Of a DNA stretch of 64,000 nucleotides, positions 47,983 to 60,498 are shown piece after piece. Position 1 is the first letter of the stretch. Each line of letters opens with the position of its first letter. Source of the DNA: Coccinella septempunctata. Lineage: Eukaryota > Arthropoda > Insecta > Coleoptera > Coccinellidae. The stretch lies in the NCBI RefSeq assembly GCF_907165205.1, contig NC_058193.1, positions 37,837,021-37,901,020 of the forward strand. The letters run 5' to 3'. The position numbers were made by a program, and so were the translations under genes. The notes below the pieces were generated by a model, which saw only the letters and a list, made by a program, of their open reading frames with translations, had not been told where the DNA came from and ran no database searches.

Positions 47983-50138
47983 TCATGAACTTTCAGTAGG
48001 ACCATTAGATGAAACAAATTGGGCTAGAACAGCAGCAAGTGAATATAGAGTTTTCACAATCTGAAAATATACGACATTTATTAAAGATGCGGCAGCACAG
48101 TAAGAAAAGGACATTTTTGGGAGAACATACTCACTCTGACAAGAAGTGAATAATCTAATTGAAGCAGACTGTTAGAAACCAAAAAAGATTTTTCAGTTCT
48201 TCGCAAGAAAATCGAATAAATCGTTCTATTTTCTTTATTCATGTCATACCAGGGAAGTTGGCACAGTAGAAAATTACATTCTTGAGACTGTAAAAGAAAA
48301 TCATCTGTATGTATATGATGAAGATGTATGATTCAGTAATCAAATGGAGGTACAGATACAAGATTTAATTTACTCTGTGACTTATATGGGGTATTGTGTC
48401 TAACTACGAAGCTCCCCGAGCTAAATTTCAACTTCCACTACTATATTTCAAGCTACCCACCTCTTCTTTAACAGCTTGCCCTATCAAAATATACAAATTG
48501 GCAGAAATTGTTCCGGCTAGGCTGAAGAAGAAGATGCCAACATATACCGCATACTGATCCCCCAAGTTTTGTTCTTGATTCTTGAATAAAAAAAAATTAT
48601 AGCTAGTTTTTTTACAATGGATAAAGGACTTTTTACATACGCTGAGGAATTCAATCATCAATGATCCTCCCAAAATAATACTTCCTACAGAGAACAACCA
48701 CAGAGGGACCTCAAGCACTTCAGCTGCTAAACCTTGACACCTGAAACAAAAATCCAGCTTATCAATTGATAATCTTTTCATTATCCAGTTAATAGTTGAG
48801 GAGTCTCACTCAAATTCTAGCTCGAAAGCCATTATGGACATTATCAGCTTCTCCCTGACCTCAGTTTGATAAATTTGCGAGTCCAGTCGCATTTTCCTTG
48901 AAATATTCGATTTCGAAATTCCTTGTAGCATTTCTTTTAGTATGTACACCTGAAACAAAGTGTTCGCGCCTGCGTATGCCCATGAAATAGAAGTACCAGC
49001 CATAACAAGAGCAACTGGTAAACTGGTCAATTGGACCACCACAAGCAAAAAAGTGGAATATTCAGGGAATGTTTCCTGTATCCATACCGCCAAATACGTC
49101 TTTTCGTTGAAGTACTCTGGAGCGGTTATGAAGCCAATGGCAGCCATTGTAGCGAATATCATGTCGAGGCAACATATCACTTTGAGTATGTTACTCATGA
49201 TCTCCACCCTTTTTAGAGTATTTTCTTTCAGCATCTCCACAGGAAGACACTCCTTTTCATACTTCTTCAAGTACTTATAAAAATCTTCTGACAAGAAAAG
49301 TATCACCCACAAGTTGATCAAAACCTGGGAGAGATCGAATTTTCAGTGTTCGATCCATCTTCAATCAATTGGCGGATACTTACGAAAATTTGAAAGCCGC
49401 AAAAGGATCCGTGTCTCAGAAGTGTTTTCGTATCGAATTTTCTGAGCAAATGGAACAATGCCAAAATGGTTGCGAAAGAATATTGGCAAAAAACGTAGAT
49501 GAGGATGATTCTGATTGGCGGAAAGTTCATTGCACCGAACGTCAAACGTATCAGGAGTTGAAGTCGGTCCTTACTGCCTCTCTTCATCTCTAAAAACCAC
49601 ACAGTATGTTCAAATGCTGATCCAGCCCTCGTTATTTTTCCTCTTATATTCTACAACACATAACGCGCTTTGACAAGATCAGTTTGGGGTTCTGGTCAAT
49701 CCAGATTTGTTGATATAAGTCTCTTGTTCAATATCATGTTTTTATTGTTTAAAATATATAGGTAAAACCACTAATTAGCAAGCTCCTGCTTGCTCAACTG
49801 TGGAAAACATAAGGAACCTATTATTTTCCTCTTGAAACAGAGAATAATGCTATTTTCCACGAGCAGTCCTAAATTTTTTGTATTTTTCTTTATATAGACT
49901 GCTACTTTCATTGCTCTGATACAAAAATACAGAATAGATTTTTATTTCAACCCCAAACAGCTCTTGAGTTGGCTGAAATACTGTTGTGTTGTGTATTCCT
50001 GTATGGAATACAGGCATAAATTCCTCTAACGATGACGTAATAGGTGCCCAAAAATGAACATTTTATACCTTTCAATCCAACCAACTTTCCGTATATTCCT
50101 AACACTTCTGCATCAGCTGTAATTTCCGACATTTTCAT
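47983..50138 (-). CDS. odorant receptor 3 of cluster (7tm_6 family)
   Basis: Seven exons in transcript order: 50069-50138, 49384-49589, 48810-49324, 48641-48740, 48461-48580, 48135-48287, 47983-48060. They give 413 residues starting MKMSEITADAEVLGIYGKLVGLKG; a second in-frame ATG two codons on (50132) is an equally good start. The frame is intact. Receptor 2 is the nearest paralogue. Exon 5 uses a CAAG acceptor (TTATTCAAG) where its paralogues use CAG or TAG; it is still AG, so it should work. The QEQNLGDQYAVYVGIFFFSLAG helix and IVKTLYSLAAVLAQF C terminus mark the Or family. Confidence 0.9.
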
Positions 50139-51000
50139 GAATATCAAACACAGCCGTCTACTAGTATACTATAGACGGTTGTGAATCAAGGGAGGATTAT
50201 AGAAAACTGTCATGAATATTTTGGTAACGATTTGAAGTTTGGTGCGAGGCCTAATGATCCTAGATAAAGTACATCAAATATCAAATGAACTCGACAATAT
50301 TTTTAAGCAAACAAAGCGTAATATAAGTACTTAGTGCTCTTTCAACTTTTTGTAGGTAGTAGAGGATATTTCTGCAATGGGAGTCATTTCTCTTCTTAAA
50401 AACTATATAGACAATATCTGGTTAAATTACCTCGTTTTCTAATGGAATCAACACTGAAATCGAACACCTGAATACAGGGCGATTTTCGAATCGATGTCTG
50501 CTTCTAATAACGTTCATAAGTGAAAAATACTCGTAATTTATCTGACTAAACTTGAATTTACGTATTAAACAACCTACACGAAATACTCAGTAGGGATGTA
50601 TCTACTTATTATTGCAGTATTGAACTGTAGTATTTATTCTCAACCAAAATGGTCAAAAAGAGTACCTAATATTAGGAATACCTAGTGTATACCTATACGT
50701 AATATATCAAACAGCTTCAATTTTGTTGTCTTTTTGATACTTTGTTTTACACTACCTCTTCCACAATCTATATGGGTTACAACCAGCTTGTCCTTATATT
50801 TCATAAGATATGGGTATTATTGTATCTTCAACAGTCCATATATAAAAGAGGAAATGCACAAATGTCAGACTGGGAAAGAATAAAGACCTCACAGTATATA
50901 TTATTTATTCAATTCCGATACACATTAAACATAATAATACAATCGTATAGTATTTATCAAGTATTTATATATTGTATTTATATATTGAACATTATCGATA
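50139..51000. other. intergenic stretch between receptors 3 and 4
   Basis: AT-rich, no gene recognised. A 162-codon open frame on + starting near 50742 overlaps receptor 4 exon 7 on the opposite strand and has no domain. Confidence 0.4.
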
Positions 51001-53115
51001 TTATTGAGGATCTGATGGTCCATGAGAAGAAACAAACTGTGCCAAAACTGCAGCCAGTGAGTACAATGATTTCACAATCTGGAAATATAAAATCCATGAA
51101 GAAACAATCGTCTCTTACTCTTTATTTCTTGTTGTGGCGACTCAGTTTATTGAGTACTGAACTAGTGAACTACTGCTATCAGGAAACTTACCCTGCTATC
51201 AGTAAACTTACCCTCATGAGAAGGAAGTAATCTATTTGAACAAGACTGCAGGAAATGCAAAGAGGTTTCTCTGTTCGACGCAAAAAAATTGAGTAAATCT
51301 GTTTGTTCTCTTTATTCAGGTAGTACCATGGAAATTGTCTCATTATATAATTGCAACCTTCTGACTGAAAACAAAAGTGTTTCAGTGTCAATGGTGTAGC
51401 AAGAGGTTGTACATTCACACCTACCTCATCTTTCATAGCCTGTCCTATCAAAATGTACAGGTTGCCAGAAATTATACCAGCCAAAGCGAAAAAGAATATG
51501 CCAACATAAATTGCATACTGATCTCCAAAATTTTGTTCTTGGTTCTGAAACATCGTAAAGAATATTCATCAGAACCTCAAAACTGATTCATTGTGTGCAC
51601 CAAAAGTTAAGTCTAATTAATACATGTACCTAGGCCTTCTCTAAATCTTGACAACTGCATCTTACCGAATTCATTCAGAATAAAACAAATCAATACTTTT
51701 CTGGGAAAGTTTTGCTTCGATAAAATACATTCATAGGGTGTCCCAAACAATAACCCAATTCAAAGCTACCTTTCAAGTTTTTGCACAAGAATTTGAACAA
51801 AGCTTCACTCACACTGAGAAATTCTATCATCAATGATCCACCCAAAATAACACTGCCTATAGAAAACATTATCACAGGTGGTTCTAGAATATCATTAGCC
51901 AAATTGAGGAAACTAAAAGAAAAATGATATTAGTTATAAAACAATTATGGAAAACCCTCTAGATTAGCTATCGAAATTGGCATGTCACGTGGTGTGAACG
52001 TTGAATATCTTGTGAAGTGTAGATACTATGAGAGAAAAACTATTTTTTTAACTTTTAAGGTTGTATATCAACCCTTTTCCTCTGTTCCTTTCAAACTCAC
52101 CCGACTGCAACCTCATAGGCCGTTATAGCTATGATCATCCTCTGCTTGACTGATTCTTGATACAATTTCGATTCTCGCCTCATCTTTCTTGGAAAAGATG
52201 TCTTTGCGATCGCTCCAATGAATTCTCTCAATATATGAATCTGAAATATGGCTGTGGTCCCAGCATAGGCCCAACCAATCGAACTTCCGACCATAACAAG
52301 AGCTACTGGTAAACTGGTCCAATGTACGACCAGAAGCATCAGATTGGAGTAGTCTGGAAATGTCTCCTGTATCCACACCGATAGATAGGTCTTCTCGTTG
52401 AAGTACTCTGGTGCAGTTATAAAACCAAGGGCTGCTATGGTGGCGAAGAGAAAATTGAGTGAACAGACTATTTTCACTATGTTACCCATGAGCACTGCTC
52501 TCTTGAAAGTTTCTTCATTCAACAACTCTATCGGAAGTATGCCTATTTTATACTTTTTCAAGTACACGAAAAATGTATCGGCCATGAAAATTATTGATCC
52601 CAAATTGATCAACACCTGAAAATTTGAACAACAGTTGTTTTTTGCCTTGTTCTCAAGTAGCTTCGTACTCACAAATATTTGAATCCCGCAGAACGACCCA
52701 TGTTTCAGAAGAGTCTTCGTGTCAAATCGATCCAGCAAATGGTATATGGTCAAGAGAGTTGCGAAAGAATATTGACAAAAAACGTATATTATTGTCAATC
52801 TGATAGGTGGTAAGCCCATCAACTCGAATGTCAGACGAATCAGAAGATTCAGACGATCTTTACTGTTCCTCTTGATCTCTGAAATAGATGACAGAGATTG
52901 GTTCATTCTATGTATTATCGGTTTGGTATTGCTTCGCTTCTTTTTCTAAGTAGTGCAGTATAGTTTGAATAGGAAAAGAGAATAGAAGAGACGATGAAAG
53001 TTGGGGCCCCAAAATTAGTGATAATTCTGTAGTATAGAATTTTCAGTAAACCTGTAATACCTCTCAGCCTAATCATTTTGGTATATAGTTCTACATCGTT
53101 TCCCTTTGAGGACAT
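51001..53115 (-). CDS. odorant receptor 4 of cluster (7tm_6 family)
   Basis: Seven exons in transcript order: 53061-53115, 52673-52878, 52101-52615, 51813-51912, 51425-51544, 51212-51364, 51001-51078. They encode 408 residues beginning MSSKGNDVELYTKMIRLRG. The frame is intact and very close to receptor 5 (both carry MADT-F, ITAPEYFNEKTYLSVWIQETFPDYSNLMLLVVHW-type exon 3 and IVKSLYSLAAVLAQFVSSHGP). The exon 6 donor lies in a 20-base tandem duplication that creates a second GGTAAGT downstream; the proximal donor is used in the model because it keeps phase with exon 7. The first frame stays open upstream of the chosen ATG, but the start aligns with receptors 2 and 5. Confidence 0.9.
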
Positions 53116-53717
53116 ATTCCTCGAAGTACCAGATAAAACGGTTCTGAATTCTGTGTGTATTTTACTGAAAATCCCCAACTTCTCCGTTTAGTGCGGTTCA
53201 TAAACGACTGCTATTAATGGTAATGTGTTTGAGAATAAAGGTAGCAGACCACCCATTTGGATTGGTTATGAAGGTGAATGAAAAAGTTTTCATTGCAATA
53301 AGTATTTAGAGTAATTTATAAAGTTGAGATGTTTTTTGAAGGATCTAAATATTCCCTAACATTTTTCATGTTATGACAATTTATACAGAGTGAAACCTTA
53401 AAGGGGTTGTAAAAATTTCAAGATCGAAGTTATACCTTGTTAATCCCCAAATATAGCATACCTAATTTTATTTCCCGCTCTATATATGGCTTTTCGAAAT
53501 TGATGATTAAAATAATTCACGTTTATTTCTCTTCAGGAAATCATTCCATCTGTAAACACATTTCATCAGCTTACACTTCTGTTAATTTTTATACAACAGA
53601 CGAATTGAAAAAAAGACTTCACTTAGATTACTTTATTTAACTTCAATTTACATCAGGCACATAATCAATCAATCGAAACATATTTTGTACTTCATCTTAT
53701 GTATATTATTCGCTTTA
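53116..53717. other. intergenic stretch between receptors 4 and 5
   Basis: About 600 AT-rich bases holding the receptor 4 promoter and the receptor 5 3' UTR. No other gene is seen. Confidence 0.4.
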
Positions 53718-56412
53718 TTATTGAGTATCTGTGGGTCCATGCGAAGAAACAAACTGCGCCAAAACCGCAGCCAATGAGTACAATGATTTCACAATCTGGA
53801 AATAAAAATATGATGCAGATTCAGTCTCTTATGCAGCTCTGTTTGTTTCCCTTATTGGTGGTGACGTCTTAGGGGTGAAAATTACATCATGTTTTAATCA
53901 TAACTGCAGCAGCTACGCTACAGATGAGAATAAACACTCACCCTTACGAGAAGGAAGTAATCAACTTGCATAAGACTGCAGGATAGACAAAGGGGTTTCT
54001 CTGTTCGATGAAGAAAAATTGAGTATATCTGTTTGTTCTCTTCGTTCATGTAATACCATGGAAATTGTCTCATTATGTAATTGCAACCTTCTGACTGAAA
54101 AAAATATTTCATCAACCCTTAAACGTCGTAGAAGTTAGTTTTTCGCATTAGAGGAATAGAAACAAGTGGAGAGAATATACGGGGTGTAAATGAAAACATT
54201 TTTCTAAAGATCATTTTCCCACACCCTTTATATAACCTACCAAATGTGATATTAATAGAAAGGGAACGATATATATATAGAGGATGTATTCGAAAATGGG
54301 AGATATGTCAGATGTTAGTCTCATATACGTACCGCATCTTTCATACCTTGTCCAATCAAAAGGTACAGGTTGCCAGAAATGATTCCAGCCAAAGCGAAAA
54401 AGAATATGCCAACATAAATTGCATACTGATCTCCAAAATTTTGTTCTTGGTTCTAAAACATCGCAAAGATTATTATTATTCATCAGAACATGAAAGTTGT
54501 TTCATCAAAGACATCAAAAGTTTTCTGTTTCATGAATGCACCTCTGGAAATTTTGCATATTAAACATCCAAGAGGCCTCAACAACTGTTTCAATCCGAAT
54601 TCACTCACAATAATAATCATAGGTTTCCTCTTAAATGAATATTTTCATCATCTTCGAGAAAAAACATATACAGACCGTCCCAACTAAAACCGAGTCAAAA
54701 ACTACTCCTCGTGATCTTGATAATGGCAATTAGCTGTTAATTTGAGCAGAGTTTCACTCACACTGAAAAATTCTATCATCAACGATCCACCCAATATCAC
54801 ACTGCCTAGAGAAAACATAATCATAGCGGGTTCTAGAATATCACAAGCAGTACTGACGAAACTGAAATAAAAAAAAATAGTATAATTTAGAGGGTGATTG
54901 TGTTAACTGAATGAAACGGATATACAGGGTGACCCCCCTTCTCAAACTGACCTCACTGCGAACTCGTAGACCATTATAGCTATTATGAATTTCTGCTTGA
55001 TTGATTCTTGGTATACTTTCGAATCTAGCCTCATCTTCCTCGGAAAATTTGTCTTCGGGATCGCTGCTATGAATTCTCTCAAAACATAGATCTGAAATAT
55101 TGCTGTTGTACCAGCATAGGCCCAACCGATGGAACTTCCGACCATAACAAGAGCAACTGGTAGGCTAGACCAATGTACGACCAGAAGCATCAGATTTGAG
55201 TAGTCTGGAAAGGTCTCTTGTATCCACACCGATAGATAGGTCTTCTCGTTGAAGTATTCTGGTGCAGCTATAAAACCAAGTGTTGCTATAATGGCGAAGA
55301 GGAAGTTCAGTAAACAGACTATTTTCACCATGTTGCCCAACAGCAATGTTTTCCTGAAGATTTCGTCATTTAACAACTCTAACGGAAGTATACCAATTTT
55401 ATACTTTTTCAGTAACTTGAAAAGCGTATCGGCCATGAAAATTATTGATCCCAAATTGATCAGCACCTGGATAAATGTTTTCTGATGAAAATGTGTTTAA
55501 TTCAAACCTAACAAATAGTCTTTCGAACGAATCCAATCAATGAGAAATTCGAATTCTAAGCTATTTAAATCCAAACAGTACTAAAATATTTGTTCTACAT
55601 TTTCCCCCCATCCAGAATACTATAAGAATTCTTTTATAAATGACCCTACAAGAAAAAGTCAGTTGGTGTTGAATCCAGAGAACCTAAGGGCCATTTAATT
55701 TGATTTTTTGAAAAATACATTGTAAATTAACACAATGCGAGGAAAATTGAGCAAATTGAGGTCATCAACATCAACCTATCAGAGGGCTTCCAAGATATCC
55801 ATCTTTATTTTAGTTCTAAATATGATATATCATTTTATTGAACCTTTCACCCTGTAAGTTCTCCCCACTCAGTACCTACTACTCACAAATATTTGAATCC
55901 CGCAGAAAGACCCGTGTTTCAAAAGAGTTTTGGTGTCAAATCTATCCAGCAAATGGTATATGGTCAAAAGAGTTGCGAAAGAATATTGACAAAAAACGTA
56001 TATGATGATCATTTTGATAGGTGAAAAGGTCAGCATCTCGAATGTCAGACGAATCAGAAGGTCCATTCGATCTTTACTCTTCTTCTTGATTTCTGGAAGA
56101 GATAACAGTTTCATTAACTCTCTCTTATTTGTTGGATATGCTACTTCCATTTTTATTTTTCACTGAATAGTACAGTGTATGGTTTTGGATATGAGAATGG
56201 AGAAAGGTAGAGGCATTAAAGTTAACACAAATATTTCGAAGAGCTTAGAATGTCCAAATTTTGAAGACGAAAATGTTCTTTCTAAAATCTTCTCTTCTAT
56301 TTTCTGAACTAATCAAAAAACTATAAATGCATATGCACATATAGATACCTCTTAGTCTAATCAGTTTGCTGTATAGTTCTAAATCATCATTTTCATTTGA
56401 GGTCATGGTCAT
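53718..56412 (-). CDS. odorant receptor 5 of cluster (7tm_6 family)
   Basis: Seven exons in transcript order: 56349-56412, 55887-56092, 54952-55466, 54762-54861, 54333-54452, 53942-54094, 53718-53795. They give 411 residues starting MTMTSNENDDLELYSKLIRLRG. The frame is intact. Exon 3 ends at a GTCAGT donor, weaker than those of its paralogues. Introns are the longest of the four minus-strand copies. Receptor 4 is the sister copy: the C-terminal exons differ by only a few residues (…SSHGPTDTQ against …SSHGPSDPQ). Confidence 0.9.
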
Positions 56413-57905
56413 ACTACCCGAAAAATCGACAGAGAATGCTTCTGAATTTTTGTGTATTATACCAGTGAGTATTAACGTAAGTTGAATGCCTACTCGAAAC
56501 TAAAAGATGAAAATGTTCAACTTTGGTGCTTGGTGAGGTTCATAATAGACTGCCAATGAAAGTAATGTATTTGAATAAAGGTAGCAAACTACGCATTTAG
56601 ATTCAATAGAAGGCAATTGGAAAAGTTTTTATTACAAGTAGGTATCGGAAGTCATTTGTGCAATGAAGATCTTTTGGAGAGGCCTAACAATGAAATCATT
56701 TTTCATATAATGACAGATTATATAGGGTGGAATCTTATAGAGTATAATTTCTCATAGATCTATACTTAGATATAGCTTCCTACTTTACCGAAATAATTTT
56801 AAGATCTCAAAATACATATGTTCTAGAATTTAAAGTTTGAGGTTCATTGATAAAATAGTTCTCAATGCGATTTGTAATACTTGTGGGAACAATTACGTTT
56901 TTATTCAAGTATTTCCGTTTTACTTGAAACATGCGTGACGTCATAGGTCAATGTCCTTTAAGCATGTGTGTGAGACTGAGAAGAGACGCAAATTCCTAAA
57001 ATTACACCGCACACAACTCTGTTCGGTTATTCAGGTTGAACTTTAATTTAGTATTGGCGGAAAAAAAAAGTAAAATAAAAATTGTAACTTTTCGGAATTA
57101 CTTGAAGTAAGTCATCAAGTTTGATAAAGAATTAATGAATGAATGAATGAAATTCTATACAATGAAACTACGCAGTTTTCCCCCTCCACAGGTAACGTCG
57201 GACATCCTACCCTCAACAACGTAAAACGCATGTGTATTGACATTAGGCATGTTGCCAGCTTTTTCCTTTAATAACTCATTTCCAGAAATATAAGAATTTG
57301 GTGCAAATATTATCACATAAACATAAAGAAAGAAACAATAATCTTGGCCTTGTCTCTTATTCAAATGCAGTGTTTATTCATAACTAATTGTTATATTCTT
57401 GTTCACATGTCTCAACTTGACGCTCCCCAAAATTGGAGGAATGTGGAATGTGGAATGTGAATTTCTATTGATCGAAATAATACGTACATATTATTATATT
57501 TTGGAAATTCAATGATGAGTTAAAGAATCACATAAAGATATATCCATTATTCCGATTACTCGAGCTCAGAAAATATTCATTTGGGTATATAATAATAATA
57601 TATGAAGTGTTCGAATACATCTCCTGAATTTCTAGTGAAAAACGGTAATAAGTAATTATTTCATAATAAATTTCTATATTGCCAAATTTTGTGAAATTTA
57701 TTGTAAAAAATAAATTGATAAATAAAACTTTATTCGTTTGTGGGGAATGGTCTGGCAACGCTGTTAAGGGGTCGATGAAAAGGACGCGGTAGCCTCCATT
57801 TTGGAATGTACTAAGGTTATGTTGATGCAAGGAGTGCTTGATATTTTTCACGTGTAAATAATTCAACTGTGAATAGTAGTTAATGTGTTAAACTAATATC
57901 CGAAA
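56413..57905. other. divergent promoter region between receptor 5 and nucleostemin
   Basis: 1.5 kb with no recognised gene. It contains a short (ATGA)n run near 57130. The 60-110 codon open frames here lack domains or splice partners. Confidence 0.4.
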
Positions 57906-60401
57906 ATGGCCAAATTCAAACTGAGTAAGTATTTCCTTAGTTCATCTTATTTATGATTGATTTAATATTTCTTGGGATGCTGGAATGCGTTTTATTTTCA
58001 CGCGCTTGGCTTTGGTAACTTCGATTTATAACATGAGTATTCTAATGTTTAAGAAAAACCCTCGAAAAGGCAGCCTGCTCGTCAAAGATATAAAATTGAG
58101 AAGAAAGTCAGAGAACATAATAGAAAATTGCGAAAAGAGGCTAAGAAAAATCCGAATAAAGGTAAAAAAAAAATTATCCAGGTTCCCAATATATGCCCTT
58201 TCAAAGAAGATATATTGAAAGAAGTAGAAGAAATGAAGAGACAAAAAGCCGAAGAATTAGAAAAGAAAAGAGCTGAAGCTTTAAAACAGAAACAAGAGCT
58301 GAAACAATTGGAGAAATCTGCAGAAACCCTGGAAAGCATGGTAAGTTAATAAACTTCACATGTTGAAACACTGAACTGAATGGATTATTCTTCTCAGATG
58401 AACAGAGCAGAAGTGCAAGCTAAATTACATGAACAATCAGTAACAAACGGCAAATCTGAGGGGAAGAATCAAAAACTTGATCAGTCTTTTAAACAGTTCC
58501 ACAAAGAATTTGCTAAAGTTATTGAAGCAGCAGATGTTATTTTAGAAGTACTTGATGCACGTGATCCTTTAGGTACTAAAAATGCACATGTGGAGGAAGC
58601 AGTACGCAACGCTGTAGGCGACAAGAAATTGCTTCTCGTCCTGAACAAAGCGGGTGAGTTGCATTTATTTCGAACTTGGTAGCTCATATAATCTTCATGT
58701 TTATAGTATAATCTTGAAATTTAACTCTTAGGCTCTGTTTGTTCTACAAACTTCTTAGCCAAAAAAGCTTTCTTATTAGCAATTTATTAATTACCTTTCA
58801 CTTTAAGGACCAAAATAATGGTTTTTATGTATGTATTATCGAACCCATCAGATCTGAAAAGGGAAAAAATGGTACATCTCATATTTTTATATTGACCATT
58901 GGGGAATATTGCAAGTCGTCATTTTCAGCTATTTTAAGAGCAGACTTGCAATGTTAAGATGGAAACCAGTGAAACGTTGAGTTATATTCCAAACTATTTC
59001 AGATTTGATTCCAAGAGAAATATTAGATAAGTGGGTTAACTATCTAAAAAAGAGTTATGCCGTTGTCCCATTCAAAGCTTCAACGCAAAATCAAAGTAGG
59101 AGGTTAGGTCATAGAAAAATGTCAAAAAATCAAAAAGGAACACAAGGATCTGCATGTGTAGGTGCAGAGTTATTGATGCATTGCTTGGCAAATTATTGTC
59201 GAAATAAGGACATCAAGACTTCTATCAAGGTTGGAGTTGTAGGGCTCCCAAATGTAGGGAAGAGCTCGGTAATTAATAGTATGAAAAGGTCGAAGGCTTG
59301 TAATGTAGGGGCTGTTCCTGGTGTAACCAAGTGAGTATTCAAAATGTTGGGGAATCTTAATTTGACATTTTTGGTGTTAGTTTCTATGGTTTTGGAATTC
59401 TTTTTTATTTTCAGAACGATTCAGCATGTACAGTTAGACTCCAAAATTGTCCTTCTTGACTGTCCTGGTATAGTTTTTGCATCAGGATCTGATTCAACGG
59501 CCCCTTTAAAGAATGCAATTAAAGTGTCGTCACTAGAAGATCCTATCACACCTGCTAAAGTTCTACTCCAGAAATTTCCCAAGAATGTAATGATGGAGTT
59601 GTATGATATTTTGGAATACAATACACCTGAGGTAAGATTTAGGAATCGATGAGATTATATTAATTGAACTAATAGGCTTGTCTTTACAGGAATTTTTGAG
59701 TTTGAAAGCCATCAGGTATGGTAAGTTTAGGAAAGGCGGCATTCCCGATTTGGAGGTTGCAGCAAAAGGGCTACTGACTGATTGGAATAGGTTTGTTTGA
59801 AATCTGCTGCTTGGTAATTGACATATCTTAACTTTGTTTATTGCAGTGGAAAAATTAAGTATCATACACTACCACCTGAGGATTCTTCAGATGTACATAT
59901 TAGTGCTGCAATATTGTCAAAAGAAGCTAAAGAGTTCGATATAGACAGTTTGGAATTAATGGAAACGAATTTCACTGAACCAGGAGATACAGGAAAAGGC
60001 TTTCTTGCTCAGAGTATGGCCTTCATTCAGGCAGAGAATGAGAAAATGGAGGAAGATGGTAGACCAGTGGTAAGTAAACTTTTATATTCAAATCGACTTG
60101 TTTAAAACGAACCATCTAAAAAACTGTCTTCAATCACATTTTTCATTTACAGCTGGACGATAAAGTGATACAAATCAAAAAGAAAAAGAAAAAAACATCT
60201 GAAAAACAAAAAAAAGATGAAGAAATGGAACTAGAGGGAAACCTAAAACTGAACAAACTGGTGAAACTGAAATTCAAGAAAGAAAAGAAAAAGAGAAATC
60301 GTGCTGAAAAAGTCGCTACAACACTCTCTGATCATATGAAAAAAGTAGGATTACAGTCAAACGACGAAGATTACTCTTTTGACGATTATGTTGATGCCTA
60401 A
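57906..60401 (+). CDS. Ns1: nucleostemin / GNL3-type nucleolar GTPase
   Basis: Eight exons (57906-57924, 58054-58340, 58398-58653, 59003-59330, 59415-59631, 59690-59790, 59847-60069, 60153-60401) keep phase and encode 559 residues. The N terminus (MAKFKLKKPSKRQPARQRYKIEKK by joining exons 1 and 2) is the basic nucleolar GN3L domain, followed by a coiled coil. The circularly permuted GTPase has motifs in the order G5 (DARDP), G4 (NKADL, split by an intron), G1 (GLPNVGKSS), G2 (GAVPGVT) and G3 (DCPG). The tail is Lys-rich and ends acidic. The family works in the nucleolus in 60S ribosomal subunit maturation and cell growth. Exon 2 uses a TTTAAG acceptor; it is chosen because it restores the conserved KKPSKRQ start. 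Confidence 0.93.
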
Positions 60402-60435
60402 ATCTTCTATTCTGTTATTTATTCAAATCAGTTTA

Positions 60436-60453
60436 AATAAAGATTGTTTTATT
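60436..60453. terminator. paired, convergent poly(A) signals
   Basis: AATAAA on + at 60436-60441 serves nucleostemin (35 bases after its stop). TTTATT at 60448-60453 is AATAAA on - and serves the CCDC191-like gene (46 bases after its stop). Each signal lies before the other gene's expected cleavage site, so the two mRNAs should overlap at their 3' ends by a few tens of bases. Confidence 0.6.
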
Positions 60454-60498
60454 CAAATATACAAGCGTACAAAATTTAAAATTACACAAAATCGATAA

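Noticed and set aside
54175..54245. Short GGGTGT…ACACCC inverted ends in receptor 5 intron 5, and similar ACAGGGTG words elsewhere
   Set aside because: Inverted similarity is too short and imperfect to call an element.
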